From Sanguibacter antarcticus (GTDB lineage Bacteria > Actinomycetota > Actinomycetes > Actinomycetales > Cellulomonadaceae), in contig NZ_PDJG01000001.1 in NCBI RefSeq assembly GCF_002564005.1, positions 868,001 through 932,000 of the forward strand: a DNA stretch of 64,000 bases. Reading direction: 5' to 3'. Shown one piece after another: positions 30,625 to 39,744 of this stretch. The notes under the pieces are model-generated. The model was not told where the DNA came from. It worked only from the letters and a program-made list of their open reading frames with translations, and ran no database searches. A program made the position numbers and the translations under genes. Within the stretch, counting starts at the first letter, position 1. The number at the start of each line of letters is the position of its first letter.

Positions 30625-32565
30625 ATGGGACTCCTGGAGAACATCCAGTCGCCCGACGACCTGCGTCGGCTCACCCCGACAGAGTCTGTCGAGGTGGCGG
30701 CCGAGATCCGTGAGTTCCTCGTCCAGTCGGTCTCGCGGACCGGAGGGCACCTCGGTCCCAACCTCGGGGTCGTCGAGCTGACCATCGGCATGCACCGTGT
30801 CTTCTCGTCTCCGAAGGACACGTTCATCTTCGACACGGGCCACCAGTCCTACGTGCACAAGCTGCTCACGGGGCGACAGTCGTTCGGTGACCTGCGGACA
30901 CGTGACGGGCTGTCCGGTTATCCCAGCAGGTCGGAGTCCGTCCACGACGTCGTCGAGAACTCGCACGCGTCGACGGCGCTCAGCTGGGCGGACGGGATCG
31001 CCAAGGCGAACGTCGTGCGCGGGCTGACGGACCGCCACGTGGTCGCTGTCATCGGTGACGGCGCCCTGACCGGCGGGATGGCCTGGGAAGCGCTGAACAA
31101 CATCGCGGCCGGCCACGACCGGCGCCTCATCATGATCGTCAACGACAACGGCCGCTCGTACGCGCCGACCATCGGCGGCATGGCGCACCACCTCGACACG
31201 CTGCGCACCACCCGCGGCTACGAGACGTTCCTCGACTGGGGCAAGCGGACGCTGCGGCGCTCGGGCCTGCCGGGTCGCTTTGCCTACGACGCGCTCCACG
31301 GGCTGAAGAAGGGCATCAAGGACGTCGTAGCCCCGCAGGGGATGTTCGAGGATCTCGGCATCAAGTACGTGGGCCCCGTCGACGGTCACGACATCGAGGC
31401 TGTCGAGCGATCGCTCGTGCGGGCCCGCGCGTTCGGCGGGCCCGTGCTCGTCCATGTGATCACCGAGAAGGGGCGGGGCTACTCCCCGGCGGAGCAGGAC
31501 GTCGCCGACCGGTTCCACGCCGTGGGGCGCATCCACCCGGAGACCGGGCTGCCTCTCGCGCCGTCGCGCTTCGGTTGGACGAAGGTGTTCGCCGACGAGA
31601 TCGTCACGATCGGCCGCGCCCGCCCCGACGTCGTCGCCATCACGGCCGCGATGCTCGCTCCTGTGGGCCTCGCGCCGTTCGAGAAGGAGTTCCCGGGGCG
31701 GACGTTCGACGTCGGGATCGCGGAGCAGCACGCTGCCACGTCCGCGGCCGGGATGGCGTTCGCAGGCCTGCACCCTGTCGTCGCGCTCTACGCGACGTTC
31801 CTCAACCGCGCGTTCGACCAGGTGCTCATGGACGTCGCGCTCCACAAGGCCGGCGTGACCTTCGTCCTCGACCGGGCCGGCATCACCGGGGACGACGGTG
31901 CCAGCCACAACGGCATGTGGGACATGGCCATGCTGCGCATCGTGCCGGGCCTGCACCTCGCTGCGCCTCGGGACGAGGAGACGCTCCGCGCCGCACTGCG
32001 CTCGGCGATGGACATCGACGACGCCCCGAGCGTGGTCCGCTACCCCAAGGGACCGGTCGGCGACGCGATCCCTGCGGTCGACGTCCTCGACGGCGTCGAC
32101 GTCGTCCGCCGGACGGACGTCGAGCAGAGCGGCTCGGATGCTCCGGTGGTTCTTCCCGCACCGGACGGGTCGAGCACCTCCCCGCGGCGGGTTCTCCTCG
32201 TCGGCATCGGGTCCATGGCGACCACCGCGCTCGAGGTCTGCGACATCCTTGCCGCGCACGGCGTGACGGCCACTGTCGTGTCGCCCACGTGGGTTCTGCC
32301 CATGCCGCCCGTGCTGACGAAGCTCGCCGGTGAGCACGAGCTCGTCGTGACCCTCGAGGACGGGCTGGCGGAAGGCGGCATCGGCGCGCTGCTCGGCGAG
32401 CGGGTGCTCGCAGCGGGCGTCGGGACCCCTGTGCTGACGGTCGGCCTCCCGACAGCGTTCCTCGACCATGCGTCGCGCGACCAGATCGTCACCGCCAACA
32501 GGCTCACTGCGCCGGACGTCGCACGGGACGCCATCGACTGGCTGGCGCGATCGCGTCAAGGATGA
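30625..32565 (+). CDS. dxs: 1-deoxy-D-xylulose-5-phosphate synthase
   Basis: The 646-residue thiamine-diphosphate enzyme joins pyruvate and glyceraldehyde-3-phosphate in the first step of the MEP isoprenoid pathway. The cofactor motif [16 protein letters not shown] is at about 143-158. [15 protein letters not shown] lies near the start, the pyrimidine-domain [14 protein letters not shown] near 368, and a normal C-terminal domain follows. The ATG at 30625 has AAGGAGG seven bases upstream. A P-loop ATPase gene starts inside its stop (ATGA). Confidence 0.97.
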   Translation: MGLLENIQSPDDLRRLTPTESVEVAAEIREFLVQSVSRTGGHLGPNLGVVELTIGMHRVFSSPKDTFIFDTGHQSYVHKLLTGRQSFGDLRTRDGLSGYPSRSESVHDVVENSHASTALSWADGIAKANVVRGLTDRHVVAVIGDGALTGGMAWEALNNIAAGHDRRLIMIVNDNGRSYAPTIGGMAHHLDTLRTTRGYETFLDWGKRTLRRSGLPGRFAYDALHGLKKGIKDVVAPQGMFEDLGIKYVGPVDGHDIEAVERSLVRARAFGGPVLVHVITEKGRGYSPAEQDVADRFHAVGRIHPETGLPLAPSRFGWTKVFADEIVTIGRARPDVVAITAAMLAPVGLAPFEKEFPGRTFDVGIAEQHAATSAAGMAFAGLHPVVALYATFLNRAFDQVLMDVALHKAGVTFVLDRAGITGDDGASHNGMWDMAMLRIVPGLHLAAPRDEETLRAALRSAMDIDDAPSVVRYPKGPVGDAIPAVDVLDGVDVVRRTDVEQSGSDAPVVLPAPDGSSTSPRRVLLVGIGSMATTALEVCDILAAHGVTATVVSPTWVLPMPPVLTKLAGEHELVVTLEDGLAEGGIGALLGERVLAAGVGTPVLTVGLPTAFLDHASRDQIVTANRLTAPDVARDAIDWLARSRQG

Positions 32566-33152
32566 GGCAGGCTCCAGGCGAGGCTCTGCCCTCGGGTCGG
32601 GCCCAGGTGCTGTTCGTCGGTGGAGCGAGCGGCACAGGCAAGACGTCCGTCGCGTTCGAGGTGAGCGCGCTGCTCTCTCGCGCGCGGATCGCGCATGCGC
32701 TGGTCGACGGCGACAACCTCGACGCGAGCTATCCCGATCCGGGGGAGAGTGACCGGGACTGGTTCACCACGACGAACCTTGCCAAGGTGTGGGAGACCTA
32801 CCGGGCTGCGGGCCAGCGGCGCCTCGTCTACGTCAACACCGTGAGCGTCCTCGAGACCGTCGAGCTGGCAACGGCCGTGGATTCCGACGCAGAGGTCGTG
32901 GCCGTGCTGCTCGGGGCCACGGAGAGCAGCGTGCGCGACCGGCTGCGCCAGCGTGAGCAGGGGAGCGAGCTCGACGTCCACCTAGAGCGCAGCGTCGCGC
33001 GCAGGGCGGAGCTGGAGCTGAGGGCACCTGAGTGGGTGACGCGCCTCGACACGACCGGGCGGACGGTGGAGCAGGTTGCTGCCGACGTCGTCGCCCTGAC
33101 CGGGTGGAGCACGGCCCGCACGGCGGAGACCGACCCGACCGTCTGGGTGTGA
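32562..33152 (+). CDS. Small P-loop NTPase (kinase-like), function unknown
   Basis: The 196-residue protein has a clear Walker A motif ([10 protein letters not shown], about 20-29) and DGDNLD about 25 residues later, a layout like adenylylsulfate kinase or shikimate/gluconate kinases. The C-terminal half contains [29 protein letters not shown], reminiscent of nucleoside-kinase lid segments. Substrate not identifiable. The ATG overlaps the dxs stop by four bases, so it is co-expressed with dxs. Confidence 0.7.
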   Translation: MRQAPGEALPSGRAQVLFVGGASGTGKTSVAFEVSALLSRARIAHALVDGDNLDASYPDPGESDRDWFTTTNLAKVWETYRAAGQRRLVYVNTVSVLETVELATAVDSDAEVVAVLLGATESSVRDRLRQREQGSELDVHLERSVARRAELELRAPEWVTRLDTTGRTVEQVAADVVALTGWSTARTAETDPTVWV

Positions 33153-33198
33153 CCGGCCCCACCGAGCTCCGGACGGTCGGCGCGACAGCCTGACGGCG

Positions 33199-33756
33199 TC
33201 AACCGGCGACGGTCTCGGGCAGACCCGGGAGCCCGTCGATGCTCCGGGCATTCTTCTGCTCGCGGTAGGCGACGAGCCCGTCGGTCCCTTTCTTCACGCT
33301 CCATGGTTCGATCACGTCGCGCTCGCGGACGTGGTCCATGACGGGTACGCCCCAGCCGCAGGAGTCGCTCACCCGCGTCACGTCGACGACGACGATGGCT
33401 CGGGTGCCGGTGTGCGCCGGGTGGAGCACAGCGACCTCGTCGAACTCGGTCGTCCCGGGCTCGGCGACCCGGCCGCGACCGTGCAGGCGCACGATCCGCG
33501 GACGGGCGTCGAACGAGCAGAACATGATGCAGACGCGTCCGTTGTCTCGCAGGTGCGCGATCGTCTCGACGCCGCTGCCGGTGAGGTCGACCCAGCCGAC
33601 GCGCGTGGGACCAAGGACCGAGAACGAGTCGAGGCCGCGCGGGCTGGCGTTCACGTGACCGTCGACGCTGGACGGTGCCGTGGCGACGAAGAACATGTGT
33701 TGCTGACCGATCCACAGGGAGAGGTCAGCATCGATGCTGTCTACGACTGTGCCCAT
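33199..33756 (-). CDS. Pyridoxamine 5'-phosphate oxidase-family protein
   Basis: The 185-residue protein has a split-barrel flavin-binding fold. It includes FFVATAPSSVDGHVNASPRG, LTGSGVETIAHLRDNGRVCIMFCSFD and the C-terminal basic segment AYREQKNARSIDGLPGL. Such proteins bind FMN, F420 or haem and reduce small molecules; the true PdxH signature is not evident. ATG 33756 is chosen over one ten codons upstream because TACGCT sits six bases before it. It converges with the P-loop NTPase and is divergent from pflB. Confidence 0.82.
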   Translation of the reverse strand: MGTVVDSIDADLSLWIGQQHMFFVATAPSSVDGHVNASPRGLDSFSVLGPTRVGWVDLTGSGVETIAHLRDNGRVCIMFCSFDARPRIVRLHGRGRVAEPGTTEFDEVAVLHPAHTGTRAIVVVDVTRVSDSCGWGVPVMDHVRERDVIEPWSVKKGTDGLVAYREQKNARSIDGLPGLPETVAG

Positions 33757-33762
33757 CGGGAA

Positions 33763-33768
33763 AGCGTA
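33763..33768 (-). promoter_or_regulatory. Candidate -10 (TACGCT), leaderless start of the flavin-fold gene
   Basis: TACGCT fits TAnnnT and ends six bases before the ATG at 33756. No Shine-Dalgarno sequence is seen. Confidence 0.4.
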
Positions 33769-33805
33769 CGATGAAAGCGTCCGCAAGTGACTTACGTCTC
33801 ACGGA

Positions 33806-33817
33806 GGAGAATTCTCC
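33806..33817. promoter_or_regulatory. 12-bp perfect palindrome between the flavin-fold gene and pflB
   Basis: GGAGAATTCTCC is self-complementary over 12 bases and lies 50 bp before the flavin-fold start and about 145 bp before pflB. A second dyad, GGACCT/AGGTCC (33866-33871, 33883-33888), lies nearer pflB. Either could be an operator for anaerobic control. No convincing Fnr or Rex site was found. Confidence 0.35.
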
Positions 33818-33963
33818 GGCCTCATGATTTAGAGAGCACGGCTGTGACGCACGACGCACCTGCGCGGACCTCTGAGGGCCTTAGGTCCCAAGTCGTCCCA
33901 TCAATGCACTCGTAGTGTGAAGAACAAGATCACCTCTGATCAGGCAGGACCTAGGAGACGGCG

Positions 33964-36246
33964 ATGACCACCACAGCAGACGGCACCTCGACCACCCCGA
34001 CGAGTGCCGAGACTCCCCAGCCCTGGCGCGGGTTCACTGAAGGACCGTGGACCGATGCCGTCGATGTGCGCGACTTCATCCAGCGCAACTACCGCCCGTA
34101 CGAGGGCGACGCGACCTTCCTCGAAGGAGCGACGGCGAAGACCCTCGCGGTCTGGGACACCCTCGAGAAGGACTTCCTCTCCGTCGAGCGCGCCAAGCGC
34201 GTCTATGACGTCGACACCCACACGCCAGCGGACATCGACGCTTTCCCCGCCGGCTACATCAGCGCTGACGACGACGTCGTCGTCGGGCTCCAGACGGACG
34301 TCCCGCTCAAGCGTGCGATGATGCCCAACGGTGGCTGGCGCATGGTGGAGACCGCGATCAAGGAGGCAGGCCTCGAGCCTGACCCTCAGGTCAAGGAGAT
34401 CTTCACCAAGTACCGCAAGACGCACAACGAAGGCGTCTTCGACATCTACACCCCGCGCATCCGCGCAGCACGCTCCTCCCACATCATCACGGGCCTCCCG
34501 GACTCTTACGGGCGCGGCCGGATCATCGGTGACTACCGCCGCGTCGCTCTCTACGGCGTCGACTTCCTCATCGCCGAGAAGCTCAAAGACAAGGACGCCA
34601 CCGCAGACCAGCCGTTCTCTGAGAACTGGGCGCGCTACCGCGAAGAGCACTCCGAGCAGATCAAGGCGCTGAAGAAGCTCAAGAACCTCGGTGAGCAGTA
34701 CGGGTTCGACCTCGGTCGCCCCGCGGCGACCGCCAAGGAAGCCGTCCAGTGGACGTACTTCGGCTACCTCGCCGCCGTGAAGTCCCAGGACGGCGCCGCG
34801 ATGAGCTTCGGCCGGCTCTCGGCCTTCTTCGACGTCTACGTCGAGCGCGACTTCGCCGAAGGCACCCTCACGGAGGTCGAAGCGCAGGAGTACATCGACG
34901 CTCTCGTTCTCAAGCTCCGCATCGTCCGGTTCCTGCGCACCATCGACTACGACCAGATCTTCTCTGGCGACCCGTACTGGGCCACGTGGTCGGATGCCGG
35001 CTTCGGAGACGACGGCCGCACGCTCGTCACCAAGACCTCGTTCCGCCTCCTGCAGACGCTGCGCAACCTCGGCCCGGCGCCTGAGCCCAACATCACGATC
35101 TTCTGGGACGACAAGCTGCCCCAGGGATACAAGGACCTCTGCGCCGCGATCAGCATCGAGACCTCGGCCGTCCAGTACGAGTCCGACTCCCAGATCCGTA
35201 ACCACTGGGGCGACGACGCCGCGATCGCCTGCTGCGTCTCCCCGATGCGCGTGGGCAAGCAGATGCAGTTCTTCGGCGCACGCGTCAACGCGGCCAAGAG
35301 CCTGCTCTACGCCGTCAACGGTGGACGCGACGAGATGAGCGGCAAGCAGGTCGTCAAGGGCTTCGAGCCCATCACGAGCGACGCCCCGCTCGACTACGAC
35401 GAGGTCTGGGCCAAGTACGACGCGATGCTCGACTGGGTCGTGGGCACGTACGTCGAGGCGCTGAACATCATCCACTACAGCCACGACAAGTACGCGTACG
35501 AGGCCGTCGAGATGGCGCTCCACGACGACGTGATCGTGCGGACCCTCGGGTGCGGCATCGCCGGCCTGTCGATCGTCGCTGACAGCCTCTCGGCGATCAA
35601 GTACGCGAAGGTCACCCCGGTGCGCGACGAGACCGGACTCGTCGTCGACTACGTGACCGAGGGCAAGTTCCCGGTCTACGGCAACGACGACGACCGCGCC
35701 GACGTCATCGCCGCCCTCGTCGTGAAGACCGTCATGGACAAGATCCGCGCGCTGCCGACGTACCGCGACGCGGTGCCGACGCAGTCGGTCCTGACGATCA
35801 CGTCCAACGTCGTCTACGGCAAGGCCACCGGGTCGTTCCCGTCCGGTCACCGCAAGGGCGAGCCCTTCTCCCCGGGAGCCAACCCGGAGAACGGGATGGA
35901 CACCCACGGGATGGTCGCCTCCATGCTCTCGGTCGGCAAGCTCGACTACAACGACGCGCTCGACGGCATCTCGCTGACGAACACGATCACCCCGAGCGGG
36001 CTCGGCCGGACCAAGGACGAGCAGGTCAAGAACCTCGTCGGCATCCTCGACGCAGGCATGGGCCAGGGGCTGTTCCACGCGAACATCAACGTCCTCAACC
36101 GTGACACCCTCGAGGACGCGATCGAGAACCCCGAGAAGTACCCGAACCTCACGGTTCGCGTCTCGGGCTATGCGGTGAACTTCGTCAAGCTGACGCGTGA
36201 GCAGCAGCAGGACATCCTCTCCCGCACGTTCCACCAGTCGGCGTGA
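33964..36246 (+). CDS. pflB: Pyruvate formate-lyase (formate C-acetyltransferase)
   Basis: The 760-residue glycyl-radical enzyme splits pyruvate and CoA into acetyl-CoA and formate under anaerobic conditions. The catalytic pair Cys423-Cys424 ([12 protein letters not shown]) and the radical Gly735 in RVSGYAVNF, 25 residues from the C-terminus, are both intact. The length equals E. coli PflB. GGAGA precedes the ATG at normal distance. Its activase follows after a hairpin. Presence of this oxygen-sensitive system says the organism can ferment. Confidence 0.97.
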   Translation: MTTTADGTSTTPTSAETPQPWRGFTEGPWTDAVDVRDFIQRNYRPYEGDATFLEGATAKTLAVWDTLEKDFLSVERAKRVYDVDTHTPADIDAFPAGYISADDDVVVGLQTDVPLKRAMMPNGGWRMVETAIKEAGLEPDPQVKEIFTKYRKTHNEGVFDIYTPRIRAARSSHIITGLPDSYGRGRIIGDYRRVALYGVDFLIAEKLKDKDATADQPFSENWARYREEHSEQIKALKKLKNLGEQYGFDLGRPAATAKEAVQWTYFGYLAAVKSQDGAAMSFGRLSAFFDVYVERDFAEGTLTEVEAQEYIDALVLKLRIVRFLRTIDYDQIFSGDPYWATWSDAGFGDDGRTLVTKTSFRLLQTLRNLGPAPEPNITIFWDDKLPQGYKDLCAAISIETSAVQYESDSQIRNHWGDDAAIACCVSPMRVGKQMQFFGARVNAAKSLLYAVNGGRDEMSGKQVVKGFEPITSDAPLDYDEVWAKYDAMLDWVVGTYVEALNIIHYSHDKYAYEAVEMALHDDVIVRTLGCGIAGLSIVADSLSAIKYAKVTPVRDETGLVVDYVTEGKFPVYGNDDDRADVIAALVVKTVMDKIRALPTYRDAVPTQSVLTITSNVVYGKATGSFPSGHRKGEPFSPGANPENGMDTHGMVASMLSVGKLDYNDALDGISLTNTITPSGLGRTKDEQVKNLVGILDAGMGQGLFHANINVLNRDTLEDAIENPEKYPNLTVRVSGYAVNFVKLTREQQQDILSRTFHQSA

Positions 36247-36274
36247 GCCGCCGCCCTCGCTAGAGGGCGTCCGT

Positions 36275-36305
36275 CGGTGGCTGCTCGTCCTGCGAGCAGC
36301 CACCG
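36275..36305 (+). terminator. 13-bp hairpin between pflB and pflA
   Basis: CGGTGGCTGCTCG (36275-36287) pairs perfectly with CGAGCAGCCACCG (36293-36305) around a five-base loop. It lies 28 bases after the pflB stop and 55 before pflA. It could end most pflB transcripts or protect the pflB 3' end, leaving less mRNA for the activase. No U-tract follows. Confidence 0.65.
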
Positions 36306-36359
36306 GCTTCATCACCACCGCCCAGCTCCAGCACCAGCTCCAGCTCCGGAAGGTTCCCC

Positions 36360-37325
36360 ATGAGCAGCAGAGTCGTCCCGATCGTCCCGATCGCCGGGAG
36401 CGCGTGCGCTCTCGACCTGGTGGGAGACGCTGTTGCCACGAGCCCGTCACCTGCCGAGAGCGCAGCGGCGACCACCGCCGCTATCCTCGGCGACAAGGAC
36501 TTCGAGGCGCCCGAGCACCGGGCGACCGGTGTGGGAACCGAGGGTCTCGAGGTCACGGCGCTCGACCGCAGCGACAAGTTCGCGCAGATGCGCGCAGGAA
36601 CGCTCGGCTCGATCCACTCGTGGGAGCTCGTCACCGCTGTCGACGGGCCCGGCACGCGCATGACCGTCTTCTTCTCAGGCTGCCCGCTGCGGTGCCTCTA
36701 CTGCCACAACCCCGACACGATGCAGATGAAGAACGGGGAGACGATCACGTCGGAGGAGCTCCTGCGGCGCATCCTCCGGTACAAGCCGGTCTTCACCTCG
36801 ACCGGTGGCGGGCTGACGATCTCCGGTGGTGAGGTTCTCATGCAGCCGACGTTCGCCGCGACCATCCTCGCGGGTGCGAAGGCCGCCGGGATCCACACGA
36901 CGATCGACACGTCCGGATACCTCGGTGCGGCATGCACCGACGAGATGCTCGAGACGATCGACCTCGTCCTGCTCGACGTCAAGAGCGGCGACCCGGACAC
37001 GTACAAGAAGGTCACGGGCCGCGACCTGCAGCCCACCCTCGACTTCGGGCGTCGGATCGCCGACAAGGGCATCGAGATCTGGGTCCGGTTCGTCCTCGTC
37101 CCTGGGCTCACCGACGACACGGCGAACATCGAGGCTGTCGCAGACTATGCAGCGACGCTCCCGACCGTCACTCGGCTCGAGGTGCTGCCGTTCCACCAGA
37201 TGGGCCGCGACAAGTGGGCGAGCCTCGGGATGCGCTACGAGCTCGAGGACACGCCCCCGCCGACCAACGAGGAGACCGAACAGGTCCGTGACATCTTCCG
37301 GGCGCGCGGGCTCTCCGTCTTCTGA
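36360..37325 (+). CDS. pflA: Pyruvate formate-lyase-activating enzyme (radical SAM)
   Basis: The 321-residue radical-SAM protein has the CxxxCxxC cluster motif at Cys108, Cys112 and Cys115 (GCPLRCLYC). It uses SAM cleavage to abstract hydrogen from Gly735 of PflB. The SAM-binding STGGGLTISGGE segment follows. About 70 residues longer at the N-terminus than E. coli PflA (246 residues); the extra, Ala-rich part precedes the usual GTLGSIHSWELVTAVDGPGTR. The ATG at 36360 has GGAAGG upstream, but a later start cannot be excluded. It is downstream of pflB. Confidence 0.95.
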   Translation: MSSRVVPIVPIAGSACALDLVGDAVATSPSPAESAAATTAAILGDKDFEAPEHRATGVGTEGLEVTALDRSDKFAQMRAGTLGSIHSWELVTAVDGPGTRMTVFFSGCPLRCLYCHNPDTMQMKNGETITSEELLRRILRYKPVFTSTGGGLTISGGEVLMQPTFAATILAGAKAAGIHTTIDTSGYLGAACTDEMLETIDLVLLDVKSGDPDTYKKVTGRDLQPTLDFGRRIADKGIEIWVRFVLVPGLTDDTANIEAVADYAATLPTVTRLEVLPFHQMGRDKWASLGMRYELEDTPPPTNEETEQVRDIFRARGLSVF

Positions 37326-37422
37326 GCCGTCTCCCACCCGGTCAGCACGGCAGGACCGGTCGTCAGGGACCGCGCAGGAGACCGACGTGCCTGAGTGCTC
37401 CTGACCTGGCAGGGTGGGGGTC

Positions 37423-37806
37423 ATGGCTATCACCGAGATCCAGCTCTTCTCTGTACCGGTCACCGATCAGGACCGCTCGCGAGACTTCTATCGCGACGTC
37501 CTCGGGTTCCAGGTGCTCGGCGACCAGCAGGTCACCCCTGAGATGCGATGGGTGCAGCTCGCTCCTCCGCGAGGCTCCACTGCGATCACGCTCGTGACAT
37601 GGTTCCCGACGATGAAGCCGGGCGACCTCAAGGGGATCGTGCTCGAGACAGACGACCTCGACGGCGACGTCGAGCGTCTCTCGCGCGACGGCGTCGTCTT
37701 CGAGACGCCGATCGAGGAGCAGGCGTGGGGGCGCTTCGCGACCTTCAACGACCCCGACGGCAACGGCATCGTGCTGCAGCACACGACGAACCGTGTCCTC
37801 ATCTGA
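37423..37806 (+). CDS. VOC family (glyoxalase/dioxygenase-fold) protein
   Basis: The 127-residue single-domain protein consists of two beta-alpha-beta-beta-beta repeats typical of the vicinal-oxygen-chelate fold: FSVPVTDQDRSRDFYRDVLGFQVLGD, then GIVLETDDLDGDVERL, then FNDPDGNGIVLQ with a metal-type Glu/Gln position. It could be a metal-dependent lyase, a resistance protein or a binding protein; the substrate is unknown. It has its own start 97 bp after pflA and precedes the ureide operon. Confidence 0.82.
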   Translation: MAITEIQLFSVPVTDQDRSRDFYRDVLGFQVLGDQQVTPEMRWVQLAPPRGSTAITLVTWFPTMKPGDLKGIVLETDDLDGDVERLSRDGVVFETPIEEQAWGRFATFNDPDGNGIVLQHTTNRVLI

Positions 37807-37830
37807 GTCGGGACGCTCCGCGACGGTACA

Positions 37831-37861
37831 GTGCCTGCAGAGACGCCGTGCCTGCAGAGAC
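37831..37861. promoter_or_regulatory. Direct repeat of 14 bp before the ureide operon (operator candidate)
   Basis: GTGCCTGCAGAGAC occurs at 37831-37844 and again at 37848-37861, a spacing of 17 bp. A -10-like TACAGT (37827-37832) abuts the first copy, and a seven-base-pair hairpin (GGGCGAC/GTCGCCC, 37874-37880 and 37885-37891) follows. Repeats at this position suggest a repressor that would control the ureide operon. No regulator gene lies nearby. Confidence 0.5.
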
Positions 37862-37917
37862 GGTGACCGTGCGGGGCGACGAGCGTCGCCCGGTCGACAG
37901 CAACACGAGGGACGACG

Positions 37918-38799
37918 ATGAGCGACGCGCAAGGACTCCAGCAGGCCGGCCCTCCAGACACCGGCGGGATCGTTCGCCGACCCGTGCCGGCCGACCTGGC
38001 GCGCTCCTGGCTCCTCGTCCCCGGGACCGACCTCGAGCGGATCGACCAGGGGGCACGCTCCTCGGCTGACGCTGTGATCCTCGACATCGAGGATGCTGTC
38101 GATCCGTCGCGCAAGCGCGAGGCGCGAGGTGTCGTCTCCGGTTGGCTCGCCTCAGGCGGCGAGGCCTGGGTGCGCGTCAACGACGCCACCACCGAGTTCT
38201 GGGAAGAGGACCTGCGCGACCTGCGCGGCGCCACCGGGCTCCTCGGGATCATGCTCGCCAAGACCGAGGACGCGGGCCAGGTCGCGCGCACCCATGCGAT
38301 CCTCGGGTCGCACGTGCGCATCGTGGCGCTCGTCGAGTCTGCGCAGGGGATCGAGGACGCGACCTCGATCGCGAAGGCGCCAGGGACGTTCCGGCTCGCG
38401 TTCGGGAGCGGCGACTTCCGTCGGGACACCGGGATGAGCGCGGACAAAGAGGCGATGGCCTACCCGCGGGCCAGGCTCGTCGTCGCGAGCCGTGTCGGCG
38501 GGCTGCCCGGACCGATCGACGGGCCGACGGTGGGGGAGTCCCACCCGGTGCTGCGAGAGCAGTCCGGCGTGACGGTCATGATGGGCATGACGGGGAAGCT
38601 GTGCCTGACGGCCGACCAGGCCCCGGTCGTCAACGAGGTGATCAGCCCGATGCGCACCGACGTGACGTGGGCGTACGACTTCCTCGCAGACTTCCGTGCG
38701 CGAGGTGAGGTCATCAGGGACGGCAGCGACCTGCCCCGGCTGGGGCGAGCGCGCAAGATCGTCACCCTGGCCGAAGCGTTCGACGTCAGCCCTGTCTGA
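37918..38799 (+). CDS. HpcH/HpaI aldolase / citrate lyase beta-like protein
   Basis: The 293-residue TIM-barrel enzyme has the CitE-type signatures SWLLVPGTDLERI, DAVILDIEDAVDPSRK and LVESAQGIEDATSIA, with the metal-binding Glu and Asp residues retained. Relatives cleave or form carbon-carbon bonds in malyl-CoA, citramalyl-CoA or similar. It is the first gene of the purine-ureide operon, 12 bp before uraD, so its substrate may be a C2 or C4 acid from ureide breakdown, such as glyoxylate with acyl-CoA or malate; this is inference. Confidence 0.8.
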   Translation: MSDAQGLQQAGPPDTGGIVRRPVPADLARSWLLVPGTDLERIDQGARSSADAVILDIEDAVDPSRKREARGVVSGWLASGGEAWVRVNDATTEFWEEDLRDLRGATGLLGIMLAKTEDAGQVARTHAILGSHVRIVALVESAQGIEDATSIAKAPGTFRLAFGSGDFRRDTGMSADKEAMAYPRARLVVASRVGGLPGPIDGPTVGESHPVLREQSGVTVMMGMTGKLCLTADQAPVVNEVISPMRTDVTWAYDFLADFRARGEVIRDGSDLPRLGRARKIVTLAEAFDVSPV

Positions 38800-38811
38800 C
38801 GGCGGCCGCCA

Positions 38812-39309
38812 GTGCTCCTCGCAGAGTTCAACGCTGCCGACCGTGACCACGGCGCCGTCGTGCTGCGCCCGTGCCTCGATATCGAGCGGTGGATCGACGA
38901 GATCCTGACCGGCAGACCCTACGCGTCGGCCGAGGATCTCCTCGGGCGCGCGCGATCAGCCGCCGAGCCGTTGACAGACGACGAGGTGGACCGCGCGCTG
39001 GCGCACCACCCGCGGATCGGCGAGCGCGCGCCCGGTTCCGGTGCGGAGGCGGCGATGTCGCAAGCGGAGCAGGGTGGAGTCGATCGCCTCGACGAGAGCG
39101 TGGCGCGCGCTCTGCGCGACGGCAACGAGGCGTACGAGCGGCGGTTCGACCGGGTCTTCCTCATCCGGGCAGCCGGCCGCGGCCCGGAGGAGATCGTGGC
39201 TGCGCTCCGCACGCGGTTGGACAACCCGGTCGAGGTCGAGGACCGGGTCGTCGCCGAACAGCTGCGAGAGATCGCCGTCCTGCGTCTGAGCCGGACGGTG
39301 ACGGCATGA
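38812..39309 (+). CDS. uraD: OHCU decarboxylase (2-oxo-4-hydroxy-4-carboxy-5-ureidoimidazoline decarboxylase)
   Basis: The 165-residue all-helical enzyme converts OHCU to S-allantoin, the last step of urate oxidation. The signature HPRIGE with the catalytic His is at about 67-72, followed by the conserved AEQGGVDRLDE and NEAYERRFDRVFLIRAAGR. GTG 38812 follows the HpcH gene by 12 bp. The gene overlaps uraH by four bases, and the pair is a common arrangement. A uricase or FAD-urate hydroxylase that would make its precursor is not in the window. Confidence 0.93.
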   Translation: MLLAEFNAADRDHGAVVLRPCLDIERWIDEILTGRPYASAEDLLGRARSAAEPLTDDEVDRALAHHPRIGERAPGSGAEAAMSQAEQGGVDRLDESVARALRDGNEAYERRFDRVFLIRAAGRGPEEIVAALRTRLDNPVEVEDRVVAEQLREIAVLRLSRTVTA

Positions 39310-39662
39310 CGGTCTCTCACGTGACAGCGCACGTGCTCGACACGACGACGGGCTCGCCGGCAGCCGGTGTCGAGATCGTGCTCGAGCGCGCGGAGGGCGA
39401 CGGCAGGACCGCTGGGGGCTGGGCCTTCGTCGCTCGCAGCGTGACCGACGACGACGGACGGGTCCGCGGGCTCGGACCGGAGCTGCTGGCTCCGGGGACG
39501 TATCGGCTCACCTTCGAGACCGGTGCATACTTTGCTGCCAGCGGCGTCGAGACGTTCTTCCCGTACATCACGGTCGTCTTCACCGTCGACGCCACCGGCA
39601 GGCATTACCACGTGCCGCTCCTCGTCAGCCCGTTCGCGCTCTCCAGCTACCGCGGAAGCTGA
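39306..39662 (+). CDS. uraH: 5-Hydroxyisourate hydrolase (transthyretin-like)
   Basis: The 118-residue enzyme hydrolyses 5-hydroxyisourate to OHCU, the substrate of UraD. Active-site signatures are the N-terminal HVTAHVLDTTTG, the central Arg region and the C-terminal tetrapeptide YRGS that marks the hydrolases off from transthyretin. ATG 39306 overlaps the uraD stop (ATGA). A longer open frame starting near 38871 is only a shadow of uraD. Confidence 0.95.
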   Translation: MTVSHVTAHVLDTTTGSPAAGVEIVLERAEGDGRTAGGWAFVARSVTDDDGRVRGLGPELLAPGTYRLTFETGAYFAASGVETFFPYITVVFTVDATGRHYHVPLLVSPFALSSYRGS

Positions 39663-39744
39663 GCTGCCGCCCGTGCCAGAGCTCCATATGTCTTAAGATG
39701 TCCCACCGCACCAGCGCGCCACCGACGAGGGAGCAGCAGTAGCC

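Noticed and set aside
30406..32559. A 717-codon minus-strand frame opposite dxs
   Set aside because: Shadow of dxs with biased composition.
33787..33963. Fnr (TTGATnnnnATCAA) or Rex (TTGTGAAnnnnTTCACAA) site at pflB
   Set aside because: The best matches (GTGAAGAACAAGATCAC and GATCACCTCTGATC) have wrong spacing or too few conserved bases.
33940..36450. An 836-codon minus-strand frame opposite pflB
   Set aside because: Shadow of pflB; repetitive Val/Asp/Glu/Arg text without a fold.
37831..37861. CRISPR repeat
   Set aside because: Only two 14-bp copies with a three-base spacer, and no cas genes.
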